Shown one piece after another: positions 26,016 to 35,730 of a stretch of 64,000 nt of DNA. A program made the translations under genes and the position numbers. Under the pieces are notes generated by a model. That model worked only from the letters and a program-made list of their open reading frames with translations. It had not been told where the DNA came from and searched no databases. Source of the stretch: Albirhodobacter sp048262715 (lineage in GTDB: Bacteria > Pseudomonadota > Alphaproteobacteria > Rhodobacterales > Rhodobacteraceae). The stretch is from positions 1 through 64,000 of the forward strand of contig JBLXEV010000014.1 of the NCBI GenBank assembly GCA_048262715.1, written 5' to 3'. Position 1 is the first letter of the stretch. Each line of letters begins with the position of its first letter.

Positions 26016-27019
26016 GCCTGACAGAGACACCCACCCCGACGGGCCGCCATATCCCCGACCGTTTGCGCTCGCCTCTGGAAGCGCGGCTGAAAAGCTGGGA
26101 GAGCCTGCTGCTGATCGTGGCCATCGCGATTTTCATCGTGAACGCCTTCGCCTCGCCCTATTTCCTCAACGCGTGGAACCTCTCGGACGCGACGTTCAAC
26201 TTCACCGAGAAGGCGATGATTGCCTTCGCGATGGCGCTTTTGATCATCGCGGGCGAGATTGATCTCTCGGTCGCCTCGATCATCGCGCTGGCCTCGACGG
26301 CGATGGGGGTTGTCATGACCATGGGCGCGGGCACGCCGCTGATCGTTTTGACAGGGCTTGGCACGGGGCTGCTGTGCGGCGCGTTCAACGGGGTGCTCGT
26401 CACCCGCCTCGGGCTGCCGTCGATCGTGGTGACCATCGGCACGATGAGCCTGTTTCGCGGGATCAGCTTTATCATTCTTGGGGATGGGGCCTTTCGCGGC
26501 TACCCCGAGGATTTCGCATGGTTCGGGCAGGGCTATGCGATTGGGGTGATCTCGGTCGAATTCGTGATCTTCGCACTGCTGGCGCTGATCTTCGGCATCG
26601 TTTTGCACAAAACCAACTTTGGCCGCGCGGTCTATAGCATTGGCAACAACGCCACGGCGGCGCTGTTTTCCGGCGTGCGCGTCGGCCGCGTGAAGATGAT
26701 CCTGTTCCTGCTGACGGGGCTGATGTCCGGTCTGGCGGCCGTGTGCCTGACCTCGCGCCTCGGCTCCACCCGCCCTTCGATTGCGACGGGGATGGAGCTG
26801 GAAGTGGTCACTATGGTGGTGCTGGGTGGGGTCAATATCCTTGGCGGATCGGGCACGATTCCGGGGGTGGTGATCGCCGCTTTCGTGATGGGGCTGGTGA
26901 CGTTCGGCCTCGGATTGCTCAATGTGCCGGGGATTGTGATGTCGATCTTCATCGGCGGCCTGTTGATCGGGGTGATCGCCTTGCCACGGCTTTGGGCGAT
27001 GTTTCGGGGGCGGACGTAA
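26012..27019 (+). CDS. rhaQ: Rhamnose ABC transporter permease 2
   Basis: The 335-residue RbsC-family permease pairs with rhaP (AMALLIIAGEIDLSVASIIAL; VLGGVNILGGSGTIPGVVIA). The start ATG at 26012 overlaps the end of rhaP by 4 bp, and the stop TAA shares one base with the rhaU ATG. Adjacent non-identical permeases are normal for rhizobial rha loci. Confidence 0.9.
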   Translation: MSLTETPTPTGRHIPDRLRSPLEARLKSWESLLLIVAIAIFIVNAFASPYFLNAWNLSDATFNFTEKAMIAFAMALLIIAGEIDLSVASIIALASTAMGVVMTMGAGTPLIVLTGLGTGLLCGAFNGVLVTRLGLPSIVVTIGTMSLFRGISFIILGDGAFRGYPEDFAWFGQGYAIGVISVEFVIFALLALIFGIVLHKTNFGRAVYSIGNNATAALFSGVRVGRVKMILFLLTGLMSGLAAVCLTSRLGSTRPSIATGMELEVVTMVVLGGVNILGGSGTIPGVVIAAFVMGLVTFGLGLLNVPGIVMSIFIGGLLIGVIALPRLWAMFRGRT

Positions 27020-27360
27020 TGCCGGCAAAAATACTATCGGCGGAGAAGGAAAAATACGCTTTCCGAATGGTTCTGAACGCGGGGCAATTGGCGGAGTATA
27101 AACGCCGCCACAATGAGATCTGGCCGGAGCTATCGGCGGCGCTAAAGGCGGCTGGGGTCGAGGATTATTCGATCCATTACGACCCCGAGACGCGGCATCT
27201 TTTCGGGGTGCTCTGGCGGCATGCGGGGCATTCGATGGATCGCCTTCCCGATCTTCCCGTGGTGCAGAAATGGTGGGCCTATATGGCCGATATTATGGAA
27301 ACGCACCCCGACAACCGCCCCGTTGAGACCGCGCTGCAAACGGTGTTTCACCTGCCATGA
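27019..27360 (+). CDS. rhaU: L-rhamnose mutarotase
   Basis: The 113-residue protein is the RhaM/RhaU ferredoxin-like mutarotase: YAFRMVLNAGQLAEYKRRH carries the catalytic histidine of the family, and LFGVLWR and MDRLPDLPVVQKWWAYMAD are typical. It interconverts alpha and beta rhamnose for the isomerase and kinase. ATG at 27019 overlaps rhaQ by one base; its TGA overlaps the rhaK ATG. Confidence 0.93.
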   Translation: MPAKILSAEKEKYAFRMVLNAGQLAEYKRRHNEIWPELSAALKAAGVEDYSIHYDPETRHLFGVLWRHAGHSMDRLPDLPVVQKWWAYMADIMETHPDNRPVETALQTVFHLP

Positions 27361-28721
27361 CGATGCCGCGCCATATCGCTGTGCTGGATATCGGCAAGAC
27401 CAATGCCAAGCTCGCGTTGGTGGATGGGGCGAGGCTTGCAGAGATCGCGGTCGTCACCCGCCCGAATACGGTTTTGACCTCCGCGCCTTATCCGCATTTT
27501 GATCTGGATGGGCATTGGGCGTTTTTCCTCGAACATCTCAAAGCCTTCCACGCCAGTCACGGGATTGATGCGATCTCCATCACCACCCATGGCGCGGCGG
27601 GGGTCTTGCTGACGGCGGAGGGCGAATTGGCAACGCCGATGCTGGATTACGAACATACCGGCCCCGATGAGACCGCCGCCGCCTATGATGCGATCCGTCC
27701 CGATTTCGCGCGCACAGGCAGCCCGCGCCTCAAGATGGGGCTGAACCTTGGCGCGCAACTGCATTGGTTGTTCGAGCGCGACCCGACCCTCAAGGCGCGC
27801 ACAGCGCATATTCTGACCTATCCGCAATATTGGGGCTGGCGGATGACGGGCGAAATGGCCTGCGATATCAGCTCGCTCGGGTGTCATACCGATTTGTGGG
27901 AGCCGATGGCGGGGCAGTTTTCCGCGCTGGTTGATCTGCTCGATATCCGTGGCAAGCTCGCCCCTGCGCGCAAATCCTCCGATCCGCTGGGGCGGCTCTC
28001 GCCCGAGATTGCACGCCGCACGGGGCTGTCGCGCGATACGCCCGTGCTTTGCGGCATCCATGATAGCAATGCGTCTTTGCTGCCGCATTTGATCGGGCGG
28101 CGGGGCCCGTTCAGCGTGATATCGACAGGCACTTGGGTGATCGCGATGTCGGTTGGCGGCGAGGAAGTCTCGCTGGATCCGGCCCGTGATACCTTAATCA
28201 ACGCCTCTGCTTTCGGCACGCCTATCCCCTCCGCGCGGTTCATGGGCGGGCGCGAGTTCGAGATGCTGCGCGATGGATCCCGCGCGCAGCCCAGTGCGGC
28301 CGACCGCGCCCGTGTTTTGCGCGATGGGGTGATGCTGCTCCCTGCTGTGATCGGAGAGAGCGGTCCGTTCAGGGGCCGCCATCACCGCTGGACCGTGCCG
28401 CCGCAAACAGATGGCGAGCGGATCTTTGCTCTCTCGCTCTATCTCGCGCTGATGACCGATACCTGCCTCGATCTGATCGGGGCGCGTGGCCCCTGTGTGG
28501 TGGAAGGCCCGTTTGCGGCGAATTCCGATTTTCTGCGGATGCTTGGGGTGCTGCGCGGGCCCATCGAGGTTGCGGCCTCGGCGACCGGCACGAGTGTCGG
28601 CGCGGCGCTGCTCTTTGCCACAGCGGGTGCGCGCAGCGAGACGCGGATTGCGTCAGACGGTGGGGAGGATGCGCCTTTATGTGGCTATGCCAAAGCGTGG
28701 GCCAAGAAGGTCAAGACGTAG
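27357..28721 (+). CDS. rhaK: L-rhamnulokinase-type FGGY sugar kinase
   Basis: The 454-residue FGGY kinase starts MTMPRHIAVLDIGKTNAKL with the phosphate-1 loop DIGKTNAK and has the ATP-domain segment VISTGTWVIAMSVGG and the late VEGPFAANSDFLRML adenosine region. In rhizobia this kinase is required for rhamnose use, acting on rhamnulose and needed also for transport. It ends the rightward rha operon; its stop is 29 bp from the convergent nagB stop, and I see no clear terminator in that gap. Confidence 0.92.
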   Translation: MTMPRHIAVLDIGKTNAKLALVDGARLAEIAVVTRPNTVLTSAPYPHFDLDGHWAFFLEHLKAFHASHGIDAISITTHGAAGVLLTAEGELATPMLDYEHTGPDETAAAYDAIRPDFARTGSPRLKMGLNLGAQLHWLFERDPTLKARTAHILTYPQYWGWRMTGEMACDISSLGCHTDLWEPMAGQFSALVDLLDIRGKLAPARKSSDPLGRLSPEIARRTGLSRDTPVLCGIHDSNASLLPHLIGRRGPFSVISTGTWVIAMSVGGEEVSLDPARDTLINASAFGTPIPSARFMGGREFEMLRDGSRAQPSAADRARVLRDGVMLLPAVIGESGPFRGRHHRWTVPPQTDGERIFALSLYLALMTDTCLDLIGARGPCVVEGPFAANSDFLRMLGVLRGPIEVAASATGTSVGAALLFATAGARSETRIASDGGEDAPLCGYAKAWAKKVKT

Positions 28722-28750
28722 GGGGCCAGTTTGTGGTGCTGTCGCGGCGC

Positions 28751-29539
28751 CTACGCTCCCGAAGTTAAGCGCTCCGCCCCCTCAGGATGGACCGTCTCGT
28801 AATAATCCCGCAATTTCAGATCCGCCGCCGCCGCTTCATCAATCAAAACGGTTGCCTTGGGATGAAATTGCAACGCGGATGCGGGGCAGACGGCGCTCAC
28901 CGGCCCCTCGATCATTCGGGCGACCGCCTCGCTTTTCGCCGCACCTGTCGCGAGCAAGAGAATCTGCTTCGCGTCGAGGATCGTGCCAATTCCCATGGTG
29001 ATCGCGACACTGGGGACGGTCTCCCCGTCGTTGAAATATCGCGCATTATCGGCAACGGTCTTTCGTGTCAGCGTTTTCAGGCGGGTGCGCGACGCGAGCG
29101 AGGATGTGGGCTCATTAAACCCTATGTGCCCGTTGCGGCCAATGCCAAGCAATTGCAGATCAATGCCGCCACATGATACGATTTCGGCCTCAAAGCGTCG
29201 TGCCTCCGCCTCTGGGTCTGGCGCATCTCCGCGTGGAAGATGGGCGCGCGCGTGGTGCAGGCCAACCGCGTCAAAAAGATGCTTCCGCATGTAGTGATGG
29301 TAGCTTTGCGGATGCGTGCTGCCCAGCCCGACGTATTCATCGAGATTGAAGCTGGTGCAGCGCTGGAAAAGGGAAGGGGTCTTTGCCGCGCGCTCGCGCA
29401 GTGTGGCATAGACGGGTTTCATTGTACCGCCCGTCGCGAGGCCAAGAACCGCCTTTGGCGATGCGGTCAGCGCGGCGATGATCCGGCGCGCGGTCTCAAA
29501 ACTTGCGGTTGCGGCATCGGCGAAGATCAAAATTTTCAT
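28751..29539 (-). CDS. nagB: Glucosamine-6-phosphate deaminase
   Basis: The 262-residue protein matches NagB length and motifs: GLATGGTMKPVY near residue 35, FNLDEYVGL, the catalytic GIGRNGHIGFNEP (about residues 133-145) and a final YYETVHPE. It converts glucosamine-6-phosphate to fructose-6-phosphate and ammonia. The ATG at 29539 follows AAGGACTCC. It is the last gene of the leftward unit that contains the ROK repressor and PIG-L gene, so the substrate of this cluster should end as an amino sugar phosphate. Confidence 0.92.
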   Translation of the reverse strand: MKILIFADAATASFETARRIIAALTASPKAVLGLATGGTMKPVYATLRERAAKTPSLFQRCTSFNLDEYVGLGSTHPQSYHHYMRKHLFDAVGLHHARAHLPRGDAPDPEAEARRFEAEIVSCGGIDLQLLGIGRNGHIGFNEPTSSLASRTRLKTLTRKTVADNARYFNDGETVPSVAITMGIGTILDAKQILLLATGAAKSEAVARMIEGPVSAVCPASALQFHPKATVLIDEAAAADLKLRDYYETVHPEGAERLTSGA

Positions 29540-29613
29540 TTTGGAGTCCTTGGGGAAGCGACGTGAAAGGGGAAAGCCCACCGTCGCTTCCTGATGAGGG
29601 CGCGGGGGTGTGT

Positions 29614-31986
29614 TTAGCGAGAAAGGCGCGGCGCGGGCTGCACGAGATTGGCGAGCAGTCGGAACGCCCCTGGCACAAGTTTATCGAGTTGATGGTGAAG
29701 GGTGAGGCTGGTGTGCGTGTGTCGCCCCTTGCCGATCTGGGCGGAGAGGAGTGAGCCGTTCAGCGGCGCCTCTTCGGCATCCGACATCGCCAAAAGCGGT
29801 TGATAGGCCGTGTCCCATTCCGAGGCAAAATACAGGCCGCGATCCTTATCCCATCCTGCAAATTCGCGTTGGTCAATGAGATTTGGCCCGATCATGAGCG
29901 GGTGCTCGGGCGCTAAAATCTCGACAGGGGCGGTTGGGTTGGTGACACGCCAGCGGAGGGAGGGCGTGCCGATCTTCAGCAGACGCGGGGGCGTCCGGCG
30001 GGCGTCCCATCCCAGATCGGGACGTTGATAGAGCGTCACCAAATGCCCGCCAGCTTCGACGAAGGCATGCAGGCGCGTTGTCGCGGCGACCAGATCCGGT
30101 CGGTTGCCAAAGGCGATGACGCCGATCAAGACGGTGGTATAGGCGGAGAAATCCTCATCTTGCGCGACCGTCTCGAGGCATGTCACATCGAGGCCGATGT
30201 GTTGCATCCAGTGCCCGACAGTATCGCCCGAGCCGATATAGGCGATGCGCGCGCCAGAGGGCAGGGCAAGGTCGAGCGTTAGGATCTTGAGGCTGGCGGG
30301 GTCGGAATAAGTAACCTCGCCGATATGGTTGAACTGCGCCCGCGAGAGTGTTTGCGCGGGACGCCCGTCGATGTTTGGCGTGAAATCGACAAGTGACCCG
30401 ATATCATCCTTCGGGGGGGTGATCGTGAGGGTGTGGCCGTTTCGTGTCGCCGCCCAGCCCGTCGGGATGGTGAATGAGACGGCATGCGCGTCTGTCAGCG
30501 TGGTTGTCAGCGAAGAGGTGTCGCCAATCTTGCGGAGGAGCTGTGCCGGGCGCGCTGCAAAACTGTGTTGCGGGCGGACATCCAGCGGGGTTTCAGGATC
30601 AACACTGATCGTGACGCGCCGCCCCGCGATTGTGGCGGCGACATCTAACCAGCCATGTCCGTTGCCACCCAAAGGATCGAAGGCCGCGGTGAAAGCGGGG
30701 GTGAAGGGGGCATCGATGGCGACGTCCATCTCAAGATCTATGAACGATGTCGCCAGCGCCTTGCTGGGGGCCGATACGCCCGCGGGGAGCCGCGGCCTCA
30801 GCTCGATCTGTGATGCGTCAATCGGGGTCGTTTGGCCGATATGGAGATGGCCCTTGCCGCCCAAGAGCAAAGCCGCGGGCCGAGGGGTCACGATGAGGGA
30901 AAGCCCTGCGGCCTCAGCCAGAGCCACTGCGATCTCGCGCCGTTTGCGCGCAAGGCGATGCCCGTGTGCTGCGTTAAATTCGGGGGTGGAGAGCTGCTGC
31001 GCGGTCTCAAGCACCGCATCGGCTGCGGCCAAATGCGCAGCTATCATTTTGCGATGGGGGAAGGCGCTTTGCGCCTGCGCGATCGCACTGGCGGCTTGGG
31101 TGAGCGCCTCTGCCGCAGGCCCCGCGTGCTCGACGAGATCTGCCAGGGTTTGCGGGACAGTCTGCGCAAGGGTGTGTTCTGCCGCGCCGTTGACGCGGTG
31201 CAATGCCCAATCTCTCTCGGGGGTGTCGGACCAGCTTCCCATGCCTTGCGAGGCATGACGGCGGCGCGACCATTGGCCAATTTCGGCGAAGGAGGCGCCT
31301 GTTGTGTCGTCGTGTGGCCCTGCGGTGATGCGCAGGGTGGCAGGCGGGGGCGGCACCGCATCGTCATAGGTTGCCCCGCCGCCCGACCACGCGGGCAGAT
31401 AGTGATGTGTCACCTGCCACGGCCCCGCAGGGTGATCCGTCAACGCAGCCGGATCGGCGGCGAGGGCGATGGCTTGATGGGCGGCGCGGGTCATCGCGCG
31501 GTGGTGGCCGTGCTGACCGGGAACGTCCAAGAATGTCGGCAAAACAACATCCGGTCGATAGGTGCGATAGGCGCGGGCCATCCTGTCCACCACCAAGGCC
31601 TCATCCCAGCGGGCAAAGGTATCATCACCGTCTTTGGAGAATCCGAAATCATGCACAGTGTCTGAGGGCCCAAATCCGAGCCAAGCGACGTCACAATCTA
31701 GTACTTTGGCGGCCTCTTCCATCTCGCGGGTGCGGATCACGCCGAGGAGGCCGTTGCGCTCCGGGCCCAAGGCGTTCTGACCGCCCTCGCCGCGTGTCGA
31801 ACAGGCCACCACCACGCGCATGCCAAGCCCGAACCGGAGCCATGCCAGCAGACCGCTGTGCTCGTCATCGGGATGCGCGCCGGTGTTCATCACGGTCACA
31901 ACACTTTGGAGGCGTGACAGGGCGTGAGACAGGCGGATCAAGGCGGGATTTGCTTCGCGATGCGCAAGGCGGTTTTGGGGGATCAT
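29614..31986 (-). CDS. PIG-L/LmbE-family deacetylase with long C-terminal region (GATase-like domain)
   Basis: The 790-residue protein starts with an LmbE/PIG-L zinc deacetylase domain (about 30-260): NTGAHPDDEHSGLL contains the AHPDDE metal motif and PGQHGHHRAMTRAAH supplies the later histidines. PIG-L enzymes remove the acetyl group from GlcNAc-conjugates. A beta-rich middle part (about 370-560) and a flavodoxin/class-I-GATase-like tail (about 570-780; IAYIGSGDTVGHWMQHIG, FVEAGGHLVTLYQRP) follow. There is no signal peptide, so it should act in the cytoplasm. Neighbouring nagB and ROK genes fit cleavage of an N-acetylamino-sugar conjugate. The conjugate is not identifiable from sequence. Confidence 0.83.
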   Translation of the reverse strand: MIPQNRLAHREANPALIRLSHALSRLQSVVTVMNTGAHPDDEHSGLLAWLRFGLGMRVVVACSTRGEGGQNALGPERNGLLGVIRTREMEEAAKVLDCDVAWLGFGPSDTVHDFGFSKDGDDTFARWDEALVVDRMARAYRTYRPDVVLPTFLDVPGQHGHHRAMTRAAHQAIALAADPAALTDHPAGPWQVTHHYLPAWSGGGATYDDAVPPPPATLRITAGPHDDTTGASFAEIGQWSRRRHASQGMGSWSDTPERDWALHRVNGAAEHTLAQTVPQTLADLVEHAGPAAEALTQAASAIAQAQSAFPHRKMIAAHLAAADAVLETAQQLSTPEFNAAHGHRLARKRREIAVALAEAAGLSLIVTPRPAALLLGGKGHLHIGQTTPIDASQIELRPRLPAGVSAPSKALATSFIDLEMDVAIDAPFTPAFTAAFDPLGGNGHGWLDVAATIAGRRVTISVDPETPLDVRPQHSFAARPAQLLRKIGDTSSLTTTLTDAHAVSFTIPTGWAATRNGHTLTITPPKDDIGSLVDFTPNIDGRPAQTLSRAQFNHIGEVTYSDPASLKILTLDLALPSGARIAYIGSGDTVGHWMQHIGLDVTCLETVAQDEDFSAYTTVLIGVIAFGNRPDLVAATTRLHAFVEAGGHLVTLYQRPDLGWDARRTPPRLLKIGTPSLRWRVTNPTAPVEILAPEHPLMIGPNLIDQREFAGWDKDRGLYFASEWDTAYQPLLAMSDAEEAPLNGSLLSAQIGKGRHTHTSLTLHHQLDKLVPGAFRLLANLVQPAPRLSR

Positions 31987-32003
31987 ATGATTTCCTTGAG
32001 AAA

Positions 32004-33254
32004 TTAGCCGATGGTGGAATCCTGAGTGAGATGGAGCTGTGGTGTGATGGCATTGAAAAACGGCAGGGCAGCGGCCCCGAAGGCCGCCGAATCTTCGCTG
32101 GCTTGGCCACGTTGAACGCGGGGCAAGGCGCGGAGACGGCGGTTGGCGACGCTGGTGGGAATATCCAATCGCGCAATCAGATCGTCCAAAATCGACTCCG
32201 GCATCTTACCGCCAAGGATCATCGTTTGCGGATCGAAGATGTTTTCCAAAAGGCTGATGATCCCCGCGAGATGGGGGGCGGCCTGATCGAGCCATGCGAC
32301 GATTTTCGGATCCGCTTCGGCATGAGATTTGAGCAATGCCGCGGAGTCTGGCACCTTGCCATCCTGCGCCATCCATTCAGTAAGAGCATGCAGTGAGACG
32401 TATCTTTCCAGGCACCCATATTGGCCGCATTGGCAGGGAATGCCGTTGGGCGCGACAACGATATGGCCAATCTCACCGGCGTTGCCGAATGCGCCGCGCA
32501 GGGGCTGATCGGCAACGATACCGCCCATGCCGATGCCCGCGCCGAAATACAGCATACAAAAATGGGAGACGTTTTGGCCTTTGCCAAAGAGCATCTCGCT
32601 GACTGCGGCGGCGTTCGCATCATTGTCTACGACGACGGGGACACCGCAGATTCCCGTCAGCGCGCTGACCACATCAACATCCGACCAATCGGGAAGCGTT
32701 GTCGGGCCGACGCCGGAGAGGCCTTCGATCTCAAACGGCCCGGGCATCACAACCCCGATGCCCATGAGTGGCGCGGTATAGGCCGCGCGCAGGCGGGTGA
32801 CGACATCGCCAATGACACCGAGCACGACATTCGCCTTCATGTCGGGCAGTGTAACTTGCTCGACCGAGCGCGGGTTTCCGCCCAGATCCAGCACTGCGGC
32901 GGTCAGGCTTCCGACGGCGATCTCGAGGCCAATGGTAATCGCGCCATCAGGGTTGATACCGTATTGAATCGGCGGCAGGCCCCGCACGGTGCGTTTGCGC
33001 CCCATGTCGATCAGCAGCTTTTCCGCCAGCAAATCTTCGATAATATTGGCGACGGCTTGGGTCGAAATATGGGCCATATCGGCCAGTTCTTTGCGCCCCA
33101 GACTGCCGCCGCGTCGCAAGAGTTCCAAGACCACACGCCGATTATGTTCGCGGCTGCGCTCAGGGTTTTTGCCCTGCGTTGTCAGGCCGCCGCGCCGCGC
33201 GGAATCCGCCTGCGGGGCGGAGGTCTCGGGCTCGTTCGCGGGATGAATTGTCAT
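32004..33254 (-). CDS. ROK-family transcriptional repressor (NagC/XylR type)
   Basis: The 416-residue protein has an N-terminal winged helix (about 32-85; RKELADMAHISTQAVANII) and a ROK sugar-binding domain with GIGVVMPGPFEIEG, VVDNDANAAAV and the zinc motif CQCGQYGCLERYVS (about residue 285). The helix-turn-helix marks it as a regulator and not a kinase. It heads the leftward PIG-L/nagB unit and faces the ABC importer operon across a 298-bp gap with a perfect palindrome, so it likely represses both directions until the sugar binds. Confidence 0.9.
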   Translation of the reverse strand: MTIHPANEPETSAPQADSARRGGLTTQGKNPERSREHNRRVVLELLRRGGSLGRKELADMAHISTQAVANIIEDLLAEKLLIDMGRKRTVRGLPPIQYGINPDGAITIGLEIAVGSLTAAVLDLGGNPRSVEQVTLPDMKANVVLGVIGDVVTRLRAAYTAPLMGIGVVMPGPFEIEGLSGVGPTTLPDWSDVDVVSALTGICGVPVVVDNDANAAAVSEMLFGKGQNVSHFCMLYFGAGIGMGGIVADQPLRGAFGNAGEIGHIVVAPNGIPCQCGQYGCLERYVSLHALTEWMAQDGKVPDSAALLKSHAEADPKIVAWLDQAAPHLAGIISLLENIFDPQTMILGGKMPESILDDLIARLDIPTSVANRRLRALPRVQRGQASEDSAAFGAAALPFFNAITPQLHLTQDSTIG

Positions 33255-33388
33255 GTCTTGGTCCTTCGGATCTTCAGCATCGTCCAGCTATGATTGTCTG
33301 CCAGCGCAGTAAACCATGCCTCATCGTCCTTTCCCCGCGATCAGGGCTTGTGAGCGGGCGGCCTGATGAGGCTCGCATGTGTGCTTAC

Positions 33389-33402
33389 TTAACTCAAGTT
33401 AA
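33389..33402. promoter_or_regulatory. Palindrome TTAACT-CA-AGTTAA, candidate ROK-repressor operator
   Basis: A perfect inverted repeat of six bases with a two-base centre lies in an A/T-rich patch of the divergent gap between the ROK repressor gene and the ABC binding-protein gene. ROK repressors bind A/T-rich palindromes. The remaining gap (33255-33552) shows no other clear signal to me. Confidence 0.5.
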
Positions 33403-33552
33403 TTATCTTATTGACTCAGAAGCCATTGCTGGGTCAGGTTCATCGGATGCTCCGCTTTGCCGTGGGGCCGACAGAAAGAGAGCGGATCGCGTCCGTCGGA
33501 GCTGTCAAGTTGCGCCACGTCACAAGGCTTGGCCCATCCAACGGAGGAAATG

Positions 33553-34794
33553 ATGAATCGATTTACGAAAGCGACACTATTGGCAGGGACGGTGATGGTC
33601 TCTGGGACGGCCGCGAGCGCCGTTGATATCGAGTATTGGCAATATATCTACGATACCCGCGTTGAGGCTATCGACCAGCTGATCGTGAAGTTTGAGGAGG
33701 CCAACCCTGACATCAATGTCAAACAGGTCACCTTCCCCTACGCCGATTATCAAACACGCGTGGTGGCCGCGAATATGGCGGGCAAGGGCCCCGATGTTTT
33801 GCAGATGTTCTACGGTTGGACGGATGCGTTCGTGAAGGGCGGCGTTTTGCAGCCTTTGCCGCGTGACCAGTTCCCAGCGGCGACCATTGAAAGCGAGTTT
33901 TTCCCGATCGTTCAGGCGATGAAGCGGGGCGATGATTACTACGGCCTGCCAACCGCCGTGCGCTCTCTCGCGCTGTTCTACAACAAGACGCTGTTCGCTG
34001 AAGCAGGCATCGATGCGCCGCCCGCGACATTGGATGAGCTGGTTGAGGATGCGGCAAAGCTGGCCAAGAGGGATGACGGCGGGAATTATACGACCGTTGG
34101 GATTACACTCGATATGGCGGGGCAGGATCACCAATGGTGGCGCGAAGTGCTCGTGCGTCAATTCGGAGGCCAGCCCTATAGCGACGATAATGCAACGGTC
34201 ACCTATGGCTCTGAGGCGGGGATCGCTGCGACGCAATGGTACACGGATCTGGAGCTCAAATCCAAAGTTGGGGCTGTCGGCTTCATGGATGAAGGGCAGG
34301 CCGCTTTCCGCGCGGGGCGTGCGGGGATGACGATTGATGGCACCTTCCGTCTGGGCGCTTTCCGCGGGATCACCGATTTTGATTGGGGCGTCGTTGAGCT
34401 TCCGGCGAATGCGGACGGAATGCGGTCGAATTATGCATCCTACTTTGCCAATGGCATCGGGGCATCCGCCGAGGGCGAAAAGCTTGAGGCTGCGGCGAAA
34501 TTCTTGGCCTATCTCTCATCGCCAGACGCGATGCAAGTCTGGCTGGATGTGGTCGGCGAGTTGCCCGCGAGACCGGAGGTTGCACTGACCGAAGCCAATT
34601 TGGCAGATCCGATCTACGCTCCCTTCCTCAAAGGGCTTGAATACGCCCATACCACGAAGTTCGTCGACGAACAGGCGCAGCGTCAGGTCGCGATGGATAT
34701 GGCCAATCGGGTGTTCCTGCAGGGGCAATCTGCTGCGGAGAGTGTGGCAGAGGCTGTTGTCGCGGAACAAGCGATCCTCGATCGCGCGAAATGA
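33553..34794 (+). CDS. Sugar ABC transporter periplasmic binding protein (family 1)
   Basis: The 413-residue protein has a Sec signal peptide (MNRFTKATLLAGTVMVSGTAASA-VD) and the MalE/UgpB-type fold (IEYWQYIYDTR, then KGPDVLQMFYGWTDAFV). Two ATGs are adjacent (33550 and 33553); the second is 5 bases from GGAGG and is preferred. It is the first gene of a rightward operon with two permeases, a lyase-like enzyme, an ATPase and a ROK kinase. Family 1 proteins bind oligosaccharides, glycerol-phosphate or sugar conjugates. Confidence 0.9.
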   Translation: MNRFTKATLLAGTVMVSGTAASAVDIEYWQYIYDTRVEAIDQLIVKFEEANPDINVKQVTFPYADYQTRVVAANMAGKGPDVLQMFYGWTDAFVKGGVLQPLPRDQFPAATIESEFFPIVQAMKRGDDYYGLPTAVRSLALFYNKTLFAEAGIDAPPATLDELVEDAAKLAKRDDGGNYTTVGITLDMAGQDHQWWREVLVRQFGGQPYSDDNATVTYGSEAGIAATQWYTDLELKSKVGAVGFMDEGQAAFRAGRAGMTIDGTFRLGAFRGITDFDWGVVELPANADGMRSNYASYFANGIGASAEGEKLEAAAKFLAYLSSPDAMQVWLDVVGELPARPEVALTEANLADPIYAPFLKGLEYAHTTKFVDEQAQRQVAMDMANRVFLQGQSAAESVAEAVVAEQAILDRAK

Positions 34795-34818
34795 TCCTAT
34801 AACAGGAGTGGCGCTGAT

Positions 34819-35730
34819 ATGGCGAAGCAACATTCACCCCAGTCAGCGCCGCGCCTCTCGATGCGCGCGCGCAGGGCAATTTGGGTTTGGTCTTTCTTGG
34901 CCATCCCTGTGCTTTTTTACAGTGTAATCCGGTTCTATCCGACGATTGATGCGTTTCGCCTCTCGTTCACGAACTGGAACCTGATGTCCCCGCCGGAATA
35001 CATCGGGCTGAAGAATTACCGCGATATGTTCGCCTCTCAGGAATTTTGGAAGGTGTTCAAAAACACCTTCGCCTACCTGATCATTGGCACACCTATCAGC
35101 CTCATTCTGTCCTTTGTGATCGCCTATTTTCTGGACCGGATCCGGTTCGCTCACACGTTTCTTCGGTCGCTCTACTTTCTGCCCTTCATCACCACGGCCT
35201 CGGCAATGGGCTGGGTGTGGCGTTGGTTTTATCAGCCTGCGCCGACCGGAATTATCAATTCGGTTTTGGGGGCGTTGGGGATGGGGCAGTTGGATTTTCT
35301 GCGCTCCACCACATGGGCGCTACCCTCGATTATGGTGACGGCAATCTGGGCGGGCTTGGGCTTTCAAATCATCATCTTCATGGCGGGGCTTCGGTCCATT
35401 CCGCAGACTTACTATGAGGCTGCACGGATTGATGGGGTGGGGGATTGGGCGATCTTGCGCAAGATTACCCTGCCGCTGTTGAAGCCAACCACGGTGTTTC
35501 TGGTGGTGTTCTCCTCGATCGGTTTTCTCAGAATTTTCGATCAGGTCTATAACATGACCACCAATGATCCGGGGGGGCCACTTGGCACGACCAAGCCGCT
35601 CGTCCTGATGATCTATCAGACCGCTTTCAATTCCTACCAGATGGGGGCCGCCGCGGCGCAGACGGTCGTGTTGTTCACGATCTTGCTGATGATCTCGCTT
35701 GTGCAACTCTGGTTCTTGAGGACACGCTGA
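34819..35730 (+). CDS. Sugar ABC transporter permease (MalF/UgpA type)
   Basis: The 303-residue inner-membrane protein has six hydrophobic segments and the EAA loop YYEAARIDGVGDWAILRKI (about residue 195), as in MalF/UgpA. AGGAG lies 12 bases before the ATG at 34819. Its TGA overlaps the ATG of the next permease. Confidence 0.92.
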   Translation: MAKQHSPQSAPRLSMRARRAIWVWSFLAIPVLFYSVIRFYPTIDAFRLSFTNWNLMSPPEYIGLKNYRDMFASQEFWKVFKNTFAYLIIGTPISLILSFVIAYFLDRIRFAHTFLRSLYFLPFITTASAMGWVWRWFYQPAPTGIINSVLGALGMGQLDFLRSTTWALPSIMVTAIWAGLGFQIIIFMAGLRSIPQTYYEAARIDGVGDWAILRKITLPLLKPTTVFLVVFSSIGFLRIFDQVYNMTTNDPGGPLGTTKPLVLMIYQTAFNSYQMGAAAAQTVVLFTILLMISLVQLWFLRTR

